Source of the DNA: Synechococcus sp. A10-1-5-1
GTDB taxonomy: Bacteria; Cyanobacteriota; Cyanobacteriia; PCC-6307; Cyanobiaceae
Reading direction: 5' to 3'
Assembly: GCF_023115425.1 (NCBI RefSeq)
Contig: NZ_CP096032.1
Span: forward strand, 1,736,001-1,800,000
Length of the DNA stretch: 64,000 nucleotides
In this document: positions 19,537-29,167 of the stretch, in pieces
Position numbering within the stretch: the first letter of the stretch is position 1
Layout of the letters: the number at the start of each line of letters is the position of its first letter
Made by a program: the position numbers and the translations under genes
The notes under the pieces: model-generated
Told to the model about the DNA's origin: nothing
Database searches by the model: none
The model's input: only the letters and a program-made list of their open reading frames with translations

Positions 19537-19995
19537 ATGGCTGCCGAGCGCACCTTTATTGCCATCAAGCCCGATGGTGTTCAGCGCGGTTTGGTGGGCG
19601 AGATCCTCGGCCGCTTCGAGCGCAAGGGCTTCAAGCTGGTGGGCCTCAAGCAGCTCACCCCCAGCCGTGAACTGGCGGAGAGCCACTACGGCGTCCACCG
19701 CGAGCGCCCCTTCTTCGCTGGCCTGGTGGACTTCATCACCTCCGGCCCCGTGGTGGCCATGGTCTGGGAAGGCGACGGTGTGATCGCCAGTGCTCGCAAG
19801 CTGATCGGCGCCACCAAGCCCCTGGAAGCTGAGCCCGGCACCATCCGCGGTGATCTGGCCGTGAACATCGGCCGCAACGTCATCCACGGTTCTGACGCCC
19901 CCGAAACGGCTCAGTTCGAGATCGGTCTCTGGTTCCAGGCCTCTGAGCTCAGCGACTGGACCCCTTCTGATCAGGGCTGGCGCGTCGAGGGCTGA
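19537..19995 (+). CDS. ndk: Nucleoside diphosphate kinase
   Basis: It transfers the gamma phosphate between nucleoside tri- and diphosphates. It is 152 residues from the ATG at 19537. [20 protein letters not shown] is the standard N-terminus, and the phospho-histidine lies in [12 protein letters not shown]. The longer frame from 19477 is not supported. It is followed by a strong terminator, so it is transcribed alone, divergently from speA. Confidence 0.97.
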   Translation: MAAERTFIAIKPDGVQRGLVGEILGRFERKGFKLVGLKQLTPSRELAESHYGVHRERPFFAGLVDFITSGPVVAMVWEGDGVIASARKLIGATKPLEAEPGTIRGDLAVNIGRNVIHGSDAPETAQFEIGLWFQASELSDWTPSDQGWRVEG

Positions 19996-20014
19996 TCCCT
20001 CCCATTCTCACGAG

Positions 20015-20043
20015 GCCGGGGAGCGCAAGCCCCCGGCTTTTTT
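20015..20043 (+). terminator. Rho-independent terminator of ndk
   Basis: GCCGGGG (20015-20021) pairs with CCCCGGC (20031-20037) and is followed by six Ts. It lies 20 bases after the ndk stop and just before the convergent thiO stop. Confidence 0.9.
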
Positions 20044-20062
20044 GTGCCGCTCGTCGGTCGCC

Positions 20063-21169
20063 TTAGGAAAACCGCTTCCAGCTGAATGCTGCGAGCAGGT
20101 CCTCTTCCTCGCGGACAAGGATTTCCCCAAGAAGGCACTTGCGCAGCAGTTGGGCGGTGATGGCTGCCAGCAGAACGCCATTGCGGTGATGGCCGGCAGC
20201 TAGCCACAAACCGGAGATCGAGCTAGCCCCGAGCAGGGGACCTTCGTCGGGGGTGCAGGGCCGGAAGCCCCACCAGCGCTCCATCGGTGGCCAGTGTTTG
20301 GCCTCGGGGAGGAGCGCCGCGATGCCTGCCTGCAGTTGCCTCTGACCAAAGGGGGTCAGCCCAGTCGTGAAACCTGCATCCCGTTCGCTGGTGGCACCCA
20401 CCACCAGCAGTCCGTCTTCTCTGGGGACCAGATAGGTGCCCGGGCCAAAGATCACCCGGGGCAGAGCGTCTTTCGGGCCCTGCAGCGAGAGCATCTGTCC
20501 TTTGACTGGATAGATCGGCAGCTCGGGCAGCAGCTCGGCACTCCAGGCCCCGCAGCAGAGCACGGCCTCACGGGCGTCGATGGTCTGGAGGTCGCCTTCG
20601 GCATTGCGGACGCGGATCCCCTGGAGGGTCTGGTCCTGCTGGAGCAGCTCCAGTACTTCAACGCCCTCCTGGAAGCGGACACCCAGGTCGACGCAGGAGC
20701 GCTCCAGGGCGCGCATGAGTTGGCGGCGGTTATCGATTTGTCCGTCCTGCTGGAACAGCAGTCCGGCCTGCCATCCCGGCCCGATGCCTGGGATTTCACG
20801 CTCGAGGCCCGCTCGATCGAGGGCTTGGCCCCAGGGAGCCGTGGGGTAGACGTCACGCTCCGCCGCTGAGGCGAAGGGCACCACGATTCCGCAGTCCCGC
20901 AGACCGCAGGACAGGCCGCTGTCGGCTTCGATCTGTTGCACCCAGGCGGGAATGCGCTGCAGGCTCTCTTGGCCCAGGCGCAGCAGATCACCGCTGAGCC
21001 CCTCGGCGTGGGGAGCGAGCATCCCGGCGGCCACAAAACCAGCCGCCTCGCTGCGCTGCCGGCTGAGGACCTCAACGGAGCGACCTTCCCGGGCGAGCTG
21101 ATGGGCCAGGGCCAGTCCCATCAGGCCGCCACCCAGGATCAGAACTCCGTTGTCGTGGGCGGCTGTCAT
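20063..21169 (-). CDS. thiO: Glycine oxidase ThiO (FAD-dependent amino acid oxidase)
   Basis: It belongs to the DAO family and oxidises glycine to the imine used for the thiazole part of thiamin. It is 368 residues. The N-terminal FAD dinucleotide-binding motif is GVLILGGGLMGLALAHQLAREG, ending in a glutamate for the FAD ribose (RSVEVLS). C-terminal features are FGPGTYLVPREDGLLVVGAT and GLWLAAGHHRNGVLLAA. No thiG is attached. Other FAD amino acid oxidases are possible, but this domain pattern and length are those of cyanobacterial ThiO. It is divergent from gatB, with 93 bases between starts. Confidence 0.88.
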   Translation of the reverse strand: MTAAHDNGVLILGGGLMGLALAHQLAREGRSVEVLSRQRSEAAGFVAAGMLAPHAEGLSGDLLRLGQESLQRIPAWVQQIEADSGLSCGLRDCGIVVPFASAAERDVYPTAPWGQALDRAGLEREIPGIGPGWQAGLLFQQDGQIDNRRQLMRALERSCVDLGVRFQEGVEVLELLQQDQTLQGIRVRNAEGDLQTIDAREAVLCCGAWSAELLPELPIYPVKGQMLSLQGPKDALPRVIFGPGTYLVPREDGLLVVGATSERDAGFTTGLTPFGQRQLQAGIAALLPEAKHWPPMERWWGFRPCTPDEGPLLGASSISGLWLAAGHHRNGVLLAAITAQLLRKCLLGEILVREEEDLLAAFSWKRFS

Positions 21170-21262
21170 GGCCGATCCAGCGCGAACCGCCAGTGTTTCA
21201 GGTGATGCGGAGTGCTGACCAGAGGCCCTTCCATAGGATCAATCGACCGTCGGAGTTGGGAC

Positions 21263-22735
21263 ATGGCTGCTGAGGCCGCCTGGGAAGCAGTGATCGGCTT
21301 GGAGACCCATGTGCAACTGGGGACCAATAGCAAGATCTTCACCGGCGCCTCCACCACCTTTGGGGACGATCCCAACACCCATATCGATCCGGTGGTTTGC
21401 GGTCTACCAGGCACCCTTCCGGTGCTGAATCAGAAGGTGCTGGAGTACGCCGTGAAGGCGTCCATGGCCCTCAACCTGAATATTGCTGAGCACAGCAAAT
21501 TCGATCGCAAGCAATATTTCTATCCCGACCTTCCGAAGAACTATCAGATCTCTCAGTACGACGAGCCCATTGCCGAGGACGGTTGGATTGAGGTCGAAGT
21601 AGCTGAGAAAGGCAAAGAGACCTACCTCAAAAAGATTGGGATTGAGCGCCTTCACATGGAGGAGGACGCCGGCAAGTTGGTCCACGCCGGTAGTGATCGC
21701 CTCGCCGGTTCGACCCACTCCTTGGTGGACTACAACCGCGCCGGCGTGGCCCTTGCTGAGATCGTGAGTAAGCCGGATCTGAGGACCGGCCGGGAGGCGG
21801 CGGAGTACGCCTCAGAGATCCGCCGGATCATGCGTTATCTGGGCGTTAGCGACGGAAACATGCAGGAGGGTTCCCTGCGCTGTGACGTCAACATCTCCGT
21901 GCGCCGCGGGCCGGATGCCCCCTTTGGCACGAAGGTGGAGATCAAGAACATGAACTCCTTCTCGGCCATCCAGAAGGCCTGTGAGTACGAGATTCAGCGT
22001 CAGATCAAGGCCTACGAAACGGGCGAGCCGATTGTTCAAGAGACCCGCCTCTGGGATGAGGGCAAGCAGCTCACCAAGAGCATGCGCAGCAAGGAGGGAG
22101 CCAGCGACTACCGCTACTTCCCCGACCCGGATCTCGGACCCATTGAAGTCAGCGCAGACCTGCGGGAAGGCTGGCGCTCTGAGCTGCCTGAGCTACCAGC
22201 CGCGAAGCGCCACCGTTACGCGGAGGACCTTGGCTTGTCCCAGTACGACGCTCGCGTGCTGACCGATGAGCGTCCAATGGCGGAATTCTTCGAGGCGGCT
22301 GTTGCCGCCGGAGCGGATCCCAAGGGTGTCTCGAATTGGATCACGGGTGATATTGCCGCTTACGTCAATGCCAATCGCCTCAGCTACAGCGAACTGGCCT
22401 TCCGTCCGGAGCAGGTGGCGGAAATGGTGAAGCTGATCGATGACGGCAAGATCAGCGGCAAAATTGCCAAGGAAATCCTTCCTGAACTTCTAGAGAAGGG
22501 TGGCTCACCGGCCAAGATCGTTGATGAGCGTGGTCTGGGCATGATCAGTGACCCCGCTGCCATTACTGCGATCGTTGAAGAGCTGCTGGCGGCCCATCCT
22601 GAGGAGGTCGAAGCCTTCCGCGGCGGTAAGAACAAACTCCAGGGCTTCTTTGTCGGTCAGCTGATGAAGAAGACCGGCGGTAAGGCTGATCCGAAGCTGG
22701 CGAATCAAATCCTGAGTCAGAAGTTGAAGGGCTAA
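21263..22735 (+). CDS. gatB: Aspartyl/glutamyl-tRNA amidotransferase subunit B
   Basis: This is the kinase/transamidase subunit of GatCAB, which converts Glu-tRNA-Gln (and Asp-tRNA-Asn) to the amide form. It is 490 residues from the ATG at 21263. The N-terminus WEAVIGLETHVQLGTNSKIF is diagnostic. KIGIERLHMEEDAGK and the C-terminal YqeY-like helical tail ending GGKADPKLANQILSQKL are as expected. The longer frame to 21212 starts in the intergenic region. It converges with coaE, with only 17 bases between the stops. Confidence 0.97.
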   Translation: MAAEAAWEAVIGLETHVQLGTNSKIFTGASTTFGDDPNTHIDPVVCGLPGTLPVLNQKVLEYAVKASMALNLNIAEHSKFDRKQYFYPDLPKNYQISQYDEPIAEDGWIEVEVAEKGKETYLKKIGIERLHMEEDAGKLVHAGSDRLAGSTHSLVDYNRAGVALAEIVSKPDLRTGREAAEYASEIRRIMRYLGVSDGNMQEGSLRCDVNISVRRGPDAPFGTKVEIKNMNSFSAIQKACEYEIQRQIKAYETGEPIVQETRLWDEGKQLTKSMRSKEGASDYRYFPDPDLGPIEVSADLREGWRSELPELPAAKRHRYAEDLGLSQYDARVLTDERPMAEFFEAAVAAGADPKGVSNWITGDIAAYVNANRLSYSELAFRPEQVAEMVKLIDDGKISGKIAKEILPELLEKGGSPAKIVDERGLGMISDPAAITAIVEELLAAHPEEVEAFRGGKNKLQGFFVGQLMKKTGGKADPKLANQILSQKLKG

Positions 22736-22748
22736 TCCCTTACTACGG

Positions 22749-22772
22749 GCATTCAGATTGCCTTCTGAATGC
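22749..22772. repeat. Perfect inverted repeat at the coaE stop
   Basis: GCATTCAG (22749-22756) and CTGAATGC (22765-22772) form a perfect 8-bp stem around an eight-base loop. It overlaps the last codons of coaE and lies 13 bases after gatB. There is no T tract on either strand, so it may slow transcription or stabilise 3' ends rather than act as a classical terminator. Confidence 0.5.
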
Positions 22773-23379
22773 TTCTTCGGAGATGTTGTTCTGATCCGGT
22801 TGTCACTCTGTTGTCAATCACGACATCGCTTATGCGCCGTTTCTCCTCAAGCGGCCACTGAGCATTAATCCGGGCTTCCGCGTCTGCTCGGCAGAGACCA
22901 TCGCGTTGCATCAGGCGTTCCAGTTGCTGCCTCTCGTCGCAGTCCACGAGCCAGATCTCGCTGCAGAGGGCCTCGAGGCCGACTTCGAAGAGAAGAGGGA
23001 TCATCAACACCACCGTCTGTTCGCCGCTGAGGTCGGCGAGCTCTTGATCAAAGCGTTGGCGCACGAGCGGATGGATCAGTTGCTCCAGCCAGAGCTTTTC
23101 ATCGGGGTGACTAAAAACAATCGAGCCGAGGGCCCCGCGATCGATCGTTGGGCACTCGGGGTCCGTTCCCTGGGCTCGAACGCAGTCGCCATAGCGCTCC
23201 AGCACGGCTTTGGCACCTGGGCTACCAGGAGCCAGGGCCTCGCGGGCGTAGTGGTCCGCATCCAGAACACGGAGTCCTTCTGCCTCAAGGAGCCGGCCCA
23301 CCGTGCTTTTGCCTGTGGCAATGCCGCCGGTCAGGCCAATCCGCCGTTGCGCTCCGCACCAACGTGGCGACCGGCTCAT
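22753..23379 (-). CDS. coaE: Dephospho-CoA kinase
   Basis: It carries out the last step of coenzyme A synthesis, phosphorylating the 3'-hydroxyl of dephospho-CoA. It is 208 residues, with a P-loop at the N-terminus (RRIGLTGGIATGKSTV), DADHYAREAL (CoA-binding DAD motif) and a lid region RLMQRDGLCRADAEARI. The ATG at 23379 is 55 bases from the GTG of the divergent argJ. The last codons form half of an inverted repeat. Confidence 0.95.
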   Translation of the reverse strand: MSRSPRWCGAQRRIGLTGGIATGKSTVGRLLEAEGLRVLDADHYAREALAPGSPGAKAVLERYGDCVRAQGTDPECPTIDRGALGSIVFSHPDEKLWLEQLIHPLVRQRFDQELADLSGEQTVVLMIPLLFEVGLEALCSEIWLVDCDERQQLERLMQRDGLCRADAEARINAQWPLEEKRRISDVVIDNRVTTGSEQHLRRSIQKAI

Positions 23380-23434
23380 CGAGGGAGGGCTGACTGCATT
23401 TCAGAATCGCAGGAGTTCTTGTCGCCCACCAGTT

Positions 23435-24664
23435 GTGACGCAGTCCTGGCGATCGATTGCAGGTGGCGTGACGGCGCCGCAGGGGTTTCAAGCCGCCGGG
23501 ATCACGGCGGGACTGAAGGCCTCGGGGAAGCCTGACCTCTCGCTCTTGTTGGCCCCTGAGGGCGCCGTTTGTGCGGGGACCTTCACGACGTCTCTGGTGC
23601 GCGCCGCCTGTGTGGATCTCTGCTCCGATCGCCTGGCGGCTAGCGGTGGGGTGGCTCGGGCAGTGCTCACCAACTCCGGTCAGGCCAATGCCTGCACCGG
23701 TGATCGCGGCCTGATTGACAGCATCCGCGCCACCCAGGCCGTGGCCGATCGCCTCGGGCTCTCTGCTGAAGAGGTTCTGATCTGCTCTACCGGGGTCATC
23801 GGGGTCCCGATCTCGATGGAGACCCTGCTGCAGGCCATTGATCCCCTGGCGGAAAGCCTCAGTTCGGAGGGCGGTCCTGCGGCGGCCCAGGCGATCCTCA
23901 CCACTGACTTGATCGATAAGCAGATCGCTCTTGAGGCGGATCTCGGCGGCCAGACCGTTCGGATCGGTGGGATGGCCAAAGGATCGGGAATGATCCACCC
24001 GAACATGGCCACGATGCTCGGCTACCTGAGCTGTGATGCCGGCGTGCCGGCGGAGGTCTGGCAGGGAATGGTCTCCCGCGCCGTGCAGCGCTCGTTCAAC
24101 GCCATCACGGTCGATGGCGACACCAGCACGAACGACACCTATCTGGCTTTTGCGGCTGGTGCCGCTCTTGATCCCGCTGACTACGTCGCCCTGGAGGAGG
24201 GGGTGACAGCGGTTTCTCAGCACCTGGCCAAGGCCATTGCCCGTGATGGCGAAGGGGCCACCTGCCTGCTGGAGGTTCAGGTGGAGGGGGCTGCCACAGA
24301 AGCCGATGCGTTGGCCATCGCCCGAACGGTCTGTGGCTCCTCCTTGGTTAAGACAGCCGTTCACGGCCGTGACCCCAACTGGGGCCGGATTGTGGCTGCG
24401 GCCGGTCGTGCGGGTGTCTCGTTCCAGCCTGCAGCCGTCGCGCTTTGGCTCGGGGAGCATCAGCTGATGGCAGCAGGACAACCGCTGGCCTTTGATCGCG
24501 CGGGCGCTTCGGCCTACATGCGGGATCGGGCCGCTGGCGCCTACCTCTCGGATGACACCGTTCAGATCCGCCTCGCAGTTGGCGACGGACCAGGCAGCGG
24601 ATTGGCTTGGGGCTGCGATCTCTCCGATCAGTACGTCCGCATCAACGCCGACTACACGACCTAA
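23435..24664 (+). CDS. argJ: Bifunctional ornithine acetyltransferase / N-acetylglutamate synthase
   Basis: It recycles the acetyl group from N-acetylornithine to glutamate in arginine synthesis. It is 409 residues from the GTG at 23435. The self-cleavage site that makes the alpha and beta chains is the threonine in HPNMATMLGYL, preceded by GMAKGSGMI. The beta chain contains DGDTSTNDTY. It should act as an alpha2-beta2 complex. An upstream frame reaches 23303, but its first 44 residues lie in the coaE antisense region and do not resemble the family. Whether it has full synthase activity cannot be told from sequence. Confidence 0.95.
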   Translation: MTQSWRSIAGGVTAPQGFQAAGITAGLKASGKPDLSLLLAPEGAVCAGTFTTSLVRAACVDLCSDRLAASGGVARAVLTNSGQANACTGDRGLIDSIRATQAVADRLGLSAEEVLICSTGVIGVPISMETLLQAIDPLAESLSSEGGPAAAQAILTTDLIDKQIALEADLGGQTVRIGGMAKGSGMIHPNMATMLGYLSCDAGVPAEVWQGMVSRAVQRSFNAITVDGDTSTNDTYLAFAAGAALDPADYVALEEGVTAVSQHLAKAIARDGEGATCLLEVQVEGAATEADALAIARTVCGSSLVKTAVHGRDPNWGRIVAAAGRAGVSFQPAAVALWLGEHQLMAAGQPLAFDRAGASAYMRDRAAGAYLSDDTVQIRLAVGDGPGSGLAWGCDLSDQYVRINADYTT

Positions 24665-24701
24665 GACCACGCCTACGATCAGCCACAACCTCCCTGCTGA
24701 G

Positions 24702-25241
24702 ATGGCCAAGGCCGGAGCACCCCAGAAGCCGGCTCCAAGCGGTCTCCCCCGGATTTGGATGGGCCCCTTGGTGGCTGGGGTCAGCTTCGCGTTGGCCTAT
24801 GGGATCACCCAGCGCCTCAGCGCCATCAACCTGGGCGAGGTCATTCGCTTGAGCCCCCGCTTTGAGCAGAAGCAGACGCCTGGGGTGAGCCTCAAGGACA
24901 TGCGTCTGCGCTACGGCGAGCAGCCATCGGAATTGCGTTCTGATCTCGATCCCCAGCAACTGGAGCTCTGGCGCAAGGCCCAGGAGCAGGCCGATGCCCT
25001 CGAGAAGACCAAGGCAGAGGCCGAGGCCAAAGCTGAGCGCGAAGCCGCAGCTCAGGCAGCTCCGCCCAAGCCCGCGAAGCCCGCAACCCCTATTGAAGAG
25101 CAACCGGTCGCACCCAAGCCCGCCGTTGAGGCGCCAAAGCCAACGCCAAAGCCAAAGCCTCAGCCCCAAGTCCAGGCCCCTGCCGCAAGGCCTGATCCCC
25201 AGCAGTCGGTTCCTCTGCTGGAGTTGCCCCCCCTTCAGTAG
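24702..25241 (+). CDS. Single-pass membrane protein with Lys/Ala/Pro-rich tail, unknown function
   Basis: This 179-residue protein has one predicted membrane segment (about residues 19-39, WMGPLVAGVSFALAYGITQRL), a short conserved stretch (SLKDMRLRYGE), then a charged Ala/Lys/Glu-rich coil (about 85-115) and a Pro/Lys/Ala-rich tail. The tail is low-complexity. It has no catalytic motif. It begins 37 bases after argJ and precedes a small protein and an ABC1 kinase, so the four may be co-transcribed. The function is unknown; a scaffold or cell-envelope role is only a possibility. Confidence 0.7.
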   Translation: MAKAGAPQKPAPSGLPRIWMGPLVAGVSFALAYGITQRLSAINLGEVIRLSPRFEQKQTPGVSLKDMRLRYGEQPSELRSDLDPQQLELWRKAQEQADALEKTKAEAEAKAEREAAAQAAPPKPAKPATPIEEQPVAPKPAVEAPKPTPKPKPQPQVQAPAARPDPQQSVPLLELPPLQ

Positions 25242-25283
25242 CTCTGATCTGCCACGATTTGGGTGATCCCTTAGCGGCCGGCC

Positions 25284-25598
25284 ATGAGTGAGCCTCAGAC
25301 CCTGGTTCAGGCGGCCCTTAATCGTCTGAGTGCCCGCCTGGGCAGTGGTCTGGCCGATGCCGCCGCTGGGTTTGCGGTTTTGGCTCAGGACGCCCCTGAG
25401 CGATTACGTCAGGAATGGGATCTGTTCAAAGAAGAGGTGGAGCTAGAAGCCCAACGGCTCGAGCATGGTGAGCAGGATCAGCCGGCGGCCGATTCCTCGA
25501 CGGCCTCCTCCTCGCCACCGGCTGATCCCCAGCAACAGATCGATCAGCTTCGTGCTCAGGTCACGCGGTTGGCCCGCCGTCTCGAGGAGCCCGCTTGA
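25284..25598 (+). CDS. Small conserved hypothetical protein, 104 residues
   Basis: This is an acidic, helical protein: residues 8-60 form an amphipathic helical region (ALNRLSARLGSGLADAAAGF, then ERLRQEWDLFKEEVELEA). A Ser/Pro/Asp linker and a C-terminal coiled-coil-like segment (QIDQLRAQVTRLARRLEE) follow. No domain is recognised. Its stop overlaps the ATG of the ABC1 kinase (TGATG at 25596-25600), so it is translationally coupled to that gene and may be a partner or regulator of it. This is inference from position. Confidence 0.75.
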   Translation: MSEPQTLVQAALNRLSARLGSGLADAAAGFAVLAQDAPERLRQEWDLFKEEVELEAQRLEHGEQDQPAADSSTASSSPPADPQQQIDQLRAQVTRLARRLEEPA

Positions 25599-27265
25599 TG
25601 CGCCTCCTGAGACCTGCTCTGGCGAGCGCGCTTCGCTCCCTACGGATCTGGGGCGCTGTTCTTCAGTTGTTGCTCTTCCTCTGGTGGGATGCGCAGGCCT
25701 GGAGCTATCCAGGTGGTGTCACCCAGGAGCGGCAAGAGCGGCGGCAGAAGCGCCGTGCCCGTTGGCTCACGGCCCAGTTGCTGGAGCTGGGTTCGGCCTT
25801 CATCAAGCTCGGTCAGCTTCTCTCGGCTAGGCCGGATGTGTTGCCGGCCAGTTGGGTCGAAGAACTCTCGAGGCTTCAGGACAGCGTCCCGGCTTTCTCC
25901 TTCGATACGGCCCAGGCACTGCTGGAGCAGGAGCTGGGTGAGCGCTGCGCTGAGATCATCGATATCGAGGAGCAACCCCTCGGGGCCGCCAGCCTGGCCC
26001 AGGTTCATCGCGCCAGCCTCCGTAGTGGCCGGCAGGTGGTCTTCAAGATCCAGCGCCCCGGTCTTGAGCGCCTCTTCCGCCTCGATCTTGAGGTCATGCA
26101 ACAGGTGGCTGCGGTGCTGCAGCGCCATCCCCAGTGGGGCGTGGGTCGCGATTGGGTCTCCATCGCTCAGGAATGTCGCCGTGTGCTCCTGCGTGAGCTC
26201 GACTTCCGTCTAGAGGCCGAGCATGCCGCCCGCTTCCGGCAGCAATTTCTCGATGACCCGGGCATTCGGATCCCAGCGGTGGTCTGGGAGCTCACCACCC
26301 GCCGGGTGCTCTGCCTCGACTACGTCCCTGGGATCAAAATCAACGACCGTCAGGCCCTGCTTGATGCCGGCATCGATCCGTCGGCGGTCGCAGAAAAAGG
26401 AGCCGCCAGTTACCTGCAGCAGCTGGTCCGCTTTGGCTTCTTCCATGCCGATCCCCATCCCGGGAATTTGGCGGTGGCCCGTGATGGGGCCCTCATCTAC
26501 TACGACTTCGGCATGGTCGGGACCTTGTCTCAGCGGCTTCGCAGTCGCCTGGGACGGATGGTGACCGCCGCTGCTGCCCGCGACGCCTCGAGCCTGGTGC
26601 GTGAGCTCCAGGCCGCGGGTGTGATCGCCTCCGACATTGACCCCGGTCCGGTCCGCCGCCTCGTCCGCGTCATGCTCGCGGAGGCCCTGACGCCCCCGTT
26701 CTCCGCCAACGTCCTCGACAAACTCTCGGGGGATCTCTACGAGTTGGTCTATGGGCAGCCCTTCCGCCTGCCCCCGGAGCTGATCTTTGTGATGCGGGCC
26801 CTCTCCACCTTCGAGGGAGTCGGCCGCAGCCTGGATCCCAGCTTTAGCCTCGTGGCCATCGCCCGTCCCTATCTGCTTCCGCTCATGACCGCCAGTGGCA
26901 ACGGCCCCAACGATCTCTTCAATCAGTTGGGTCGCCAGGCGGTGGAGGTGGGCAGCCGTGCCCTCGGCCTTCCCCAGCGTCTGGAGGACAGCCTCAGTCG
27001 CATCGAGCAGGGGGATCTCCAAGTTCAGATTCGAGCCGGTGAAACCGATCGCCTGCTTCGCCGTCTAGCCCTGAGCCAGCAGAGCGCGGGCCAATCGGTG
27101 CTGCTCGGGGCCCTGACCGTGGCTGCGGCCATGTTGGCGGCCAGCACCAGACCTGTTCTGACGATTGTTCCCGTTGTCGCCGCCATTCCAGTCGGCTTGA
27201 GCTGGGTGAAGTTGCAGGCCCGCCTCAAGCGCGACGCGCGTATCGACAAGCTCGGCAATCCCTAA
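25598..27265 (+). CDS. ABC1/UbiB family atypical protein kinase-like protein
   Basis: It is a member of the ABC1 (ADCK/UbiB) family, linked in bacteria and plastids to isoprenoid quinone and lipid metabolism. It is 555 residues. The core runs from about 50 to 400: the diagnostic KxGQ motif is FIKLGQLLSARPD, the alanine-rich loop follows as PLGAASLAQVHRA, then VVFKIQRPG (the ATP-binding lysine), and FFHADPHPGNLAV and YYDFGMVG are the catalytic and DFG-like motifs. Two hydrophobic C-terminal segments (about 500-540) suggest membrane anchoring. Cyanobacteria carry several paralogues, so the substrate is not predictable. The start is the ATG overlapping the previous stop. Confidence 0.93.
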   Translation: MRLLRPALASALRSLRIWGAVLQLLLFLWWDAQAWSYPGGVTQERQERRQKRRARWLTAQLLELGSAFIKLGQLLSARPDVLPASWVEELSRLQDSVPAFSFDTAQALLEQELGERCAEIIDIEEQPLGAASLAQVHRASLRSGRQVVFKIQRPGLERLFRLDLEVMQQVAAVLQRHPQWGVGRDWVSIAQECRRVLLRELDFRLEAEHAARFRQQFLDDPGIRIPAVVWELTTRRVLCLDYVPGIKINDRQALLDAGIDPSAVAEKGAASYLQQLVRFGFFHADPHPGNLAVARDGALIYYDFGMVGTLSQRLRSRLGRMVTAAAARDASSLVRELQAAGVIASDIDPGPVRRLVRVMLAEALTPPFSANVLDKLSGDLYELVYGQPFRLPPELIFVMRALSTFEGVGRSLDPSFSLVAIARPYLLPLMTASGNGPNDLFNQLGRQAVEVGSRALGLPQRLEDSLSRIEQGDLQVQIRAGETDRLLRRLALSQQSAGQSVLLGALTVAAAMLAASTRPVLTIVPVVAAIPVGLSWVKLQARLKRDARIDKLGNP

Positions 27266-27274
27266 GCCCCGCAA

Positions 27275-27312
27275 CAAAAAATCCCGGGGCCTGGCGGTGC
27301 AGGTCCCGGGAT
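27275..27312 (-). terminator. Rho-independent terminator of eno
   Basis: On the minus strand ATCCCGGGACCT and AGGCCCCGGGAT form a 12-bp stem with one mismatch (27300-27312 with 27281-27293), followed by six Ts (27275-27280). It lies 36 bases after the eno stop and just after the convergent ABC1-kinase gene. Confidence 0.9.
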
Positions 27313-27348
27313 CATGCTCTGTTGAAAGGAACCTGACTGCCTAGGGCT

Positions 27349-28647
<1,299 letters not shown>

Positions 28648-28765
28648 CTAACGCACAACATGAGTCCTTGCAGGGATCTTATGGGTCGCCCTGCCGGGGG
28701 CCTTGGTCACCGTTGGCACCAATCGGCTGACTTTGGTCAGAATGCGGCCGTCAAGAGCAGTCCGG

Positions 28766-29167
28766 ATGCGCCTTCTCCACACCATGCTGCGGGTCGGCGA
28801 CCTGGAGCGCTCGATCGCGTTCTACACCGAGATTCTTGGGATGCGGCTGCTGCGTCGCAAGGACTATCCCGGCGGCCGTTTCACCCTGGCTTTTGTGGGG
28901 TACGGAGAGGAAAGCGACACCACGGTCCTCGAGCTCACCCACAACTGGGACACCAGCAGCTACGACATCGGTAGCGGCTATGGCCACATCGCCCTGGGCG
29001 TGGACGACATCGTGGGCGTCTGCGACCAGATCCGCGCCAAGGGGGGGAATGTGGTGCGTGAACCGGGCCCGATGAAGAACGGCACCACCGTGATTGCCTT
29101 CGTCGAGGACCCAGATGGCTACAAGGTTGAACTGATTGAGATGAGCTCTCGCGCCCATGCGGCCTGA
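28766..29167 (+). CDS. gloA: Lactoylglutathione lyase (glyoxalase I)
   Basis: It converts the hemithioacetal of methylglyoxal and glutathione to lactoylglutathione, detoxifying a by-product of glycolysis. It is 133 residues with two vicinal-oxygen-chelate half-folds. The metal ligands H5, E56, H74 and E122 match the E. coli enzyme at the same numbers, which supports the start at the ATG at 28766 rather than upstream ATGs. The E. coli-like short form usually prefers nickel. Its last codons overlap the clpB start by 11 bases. Confidence 0.95.
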   Translation: MRLLHTMLRVGDLERSIAFYTEILGMRLLRRKDYPGGRFTLAFVGYGEESDTTVLELTHNWDTSSYDIGSGYGHIALGVDDIVGVCDQIRAKGGNVVREPGPMKNGTTVIAFVEDPDGYKVELIEMSSRAHAA

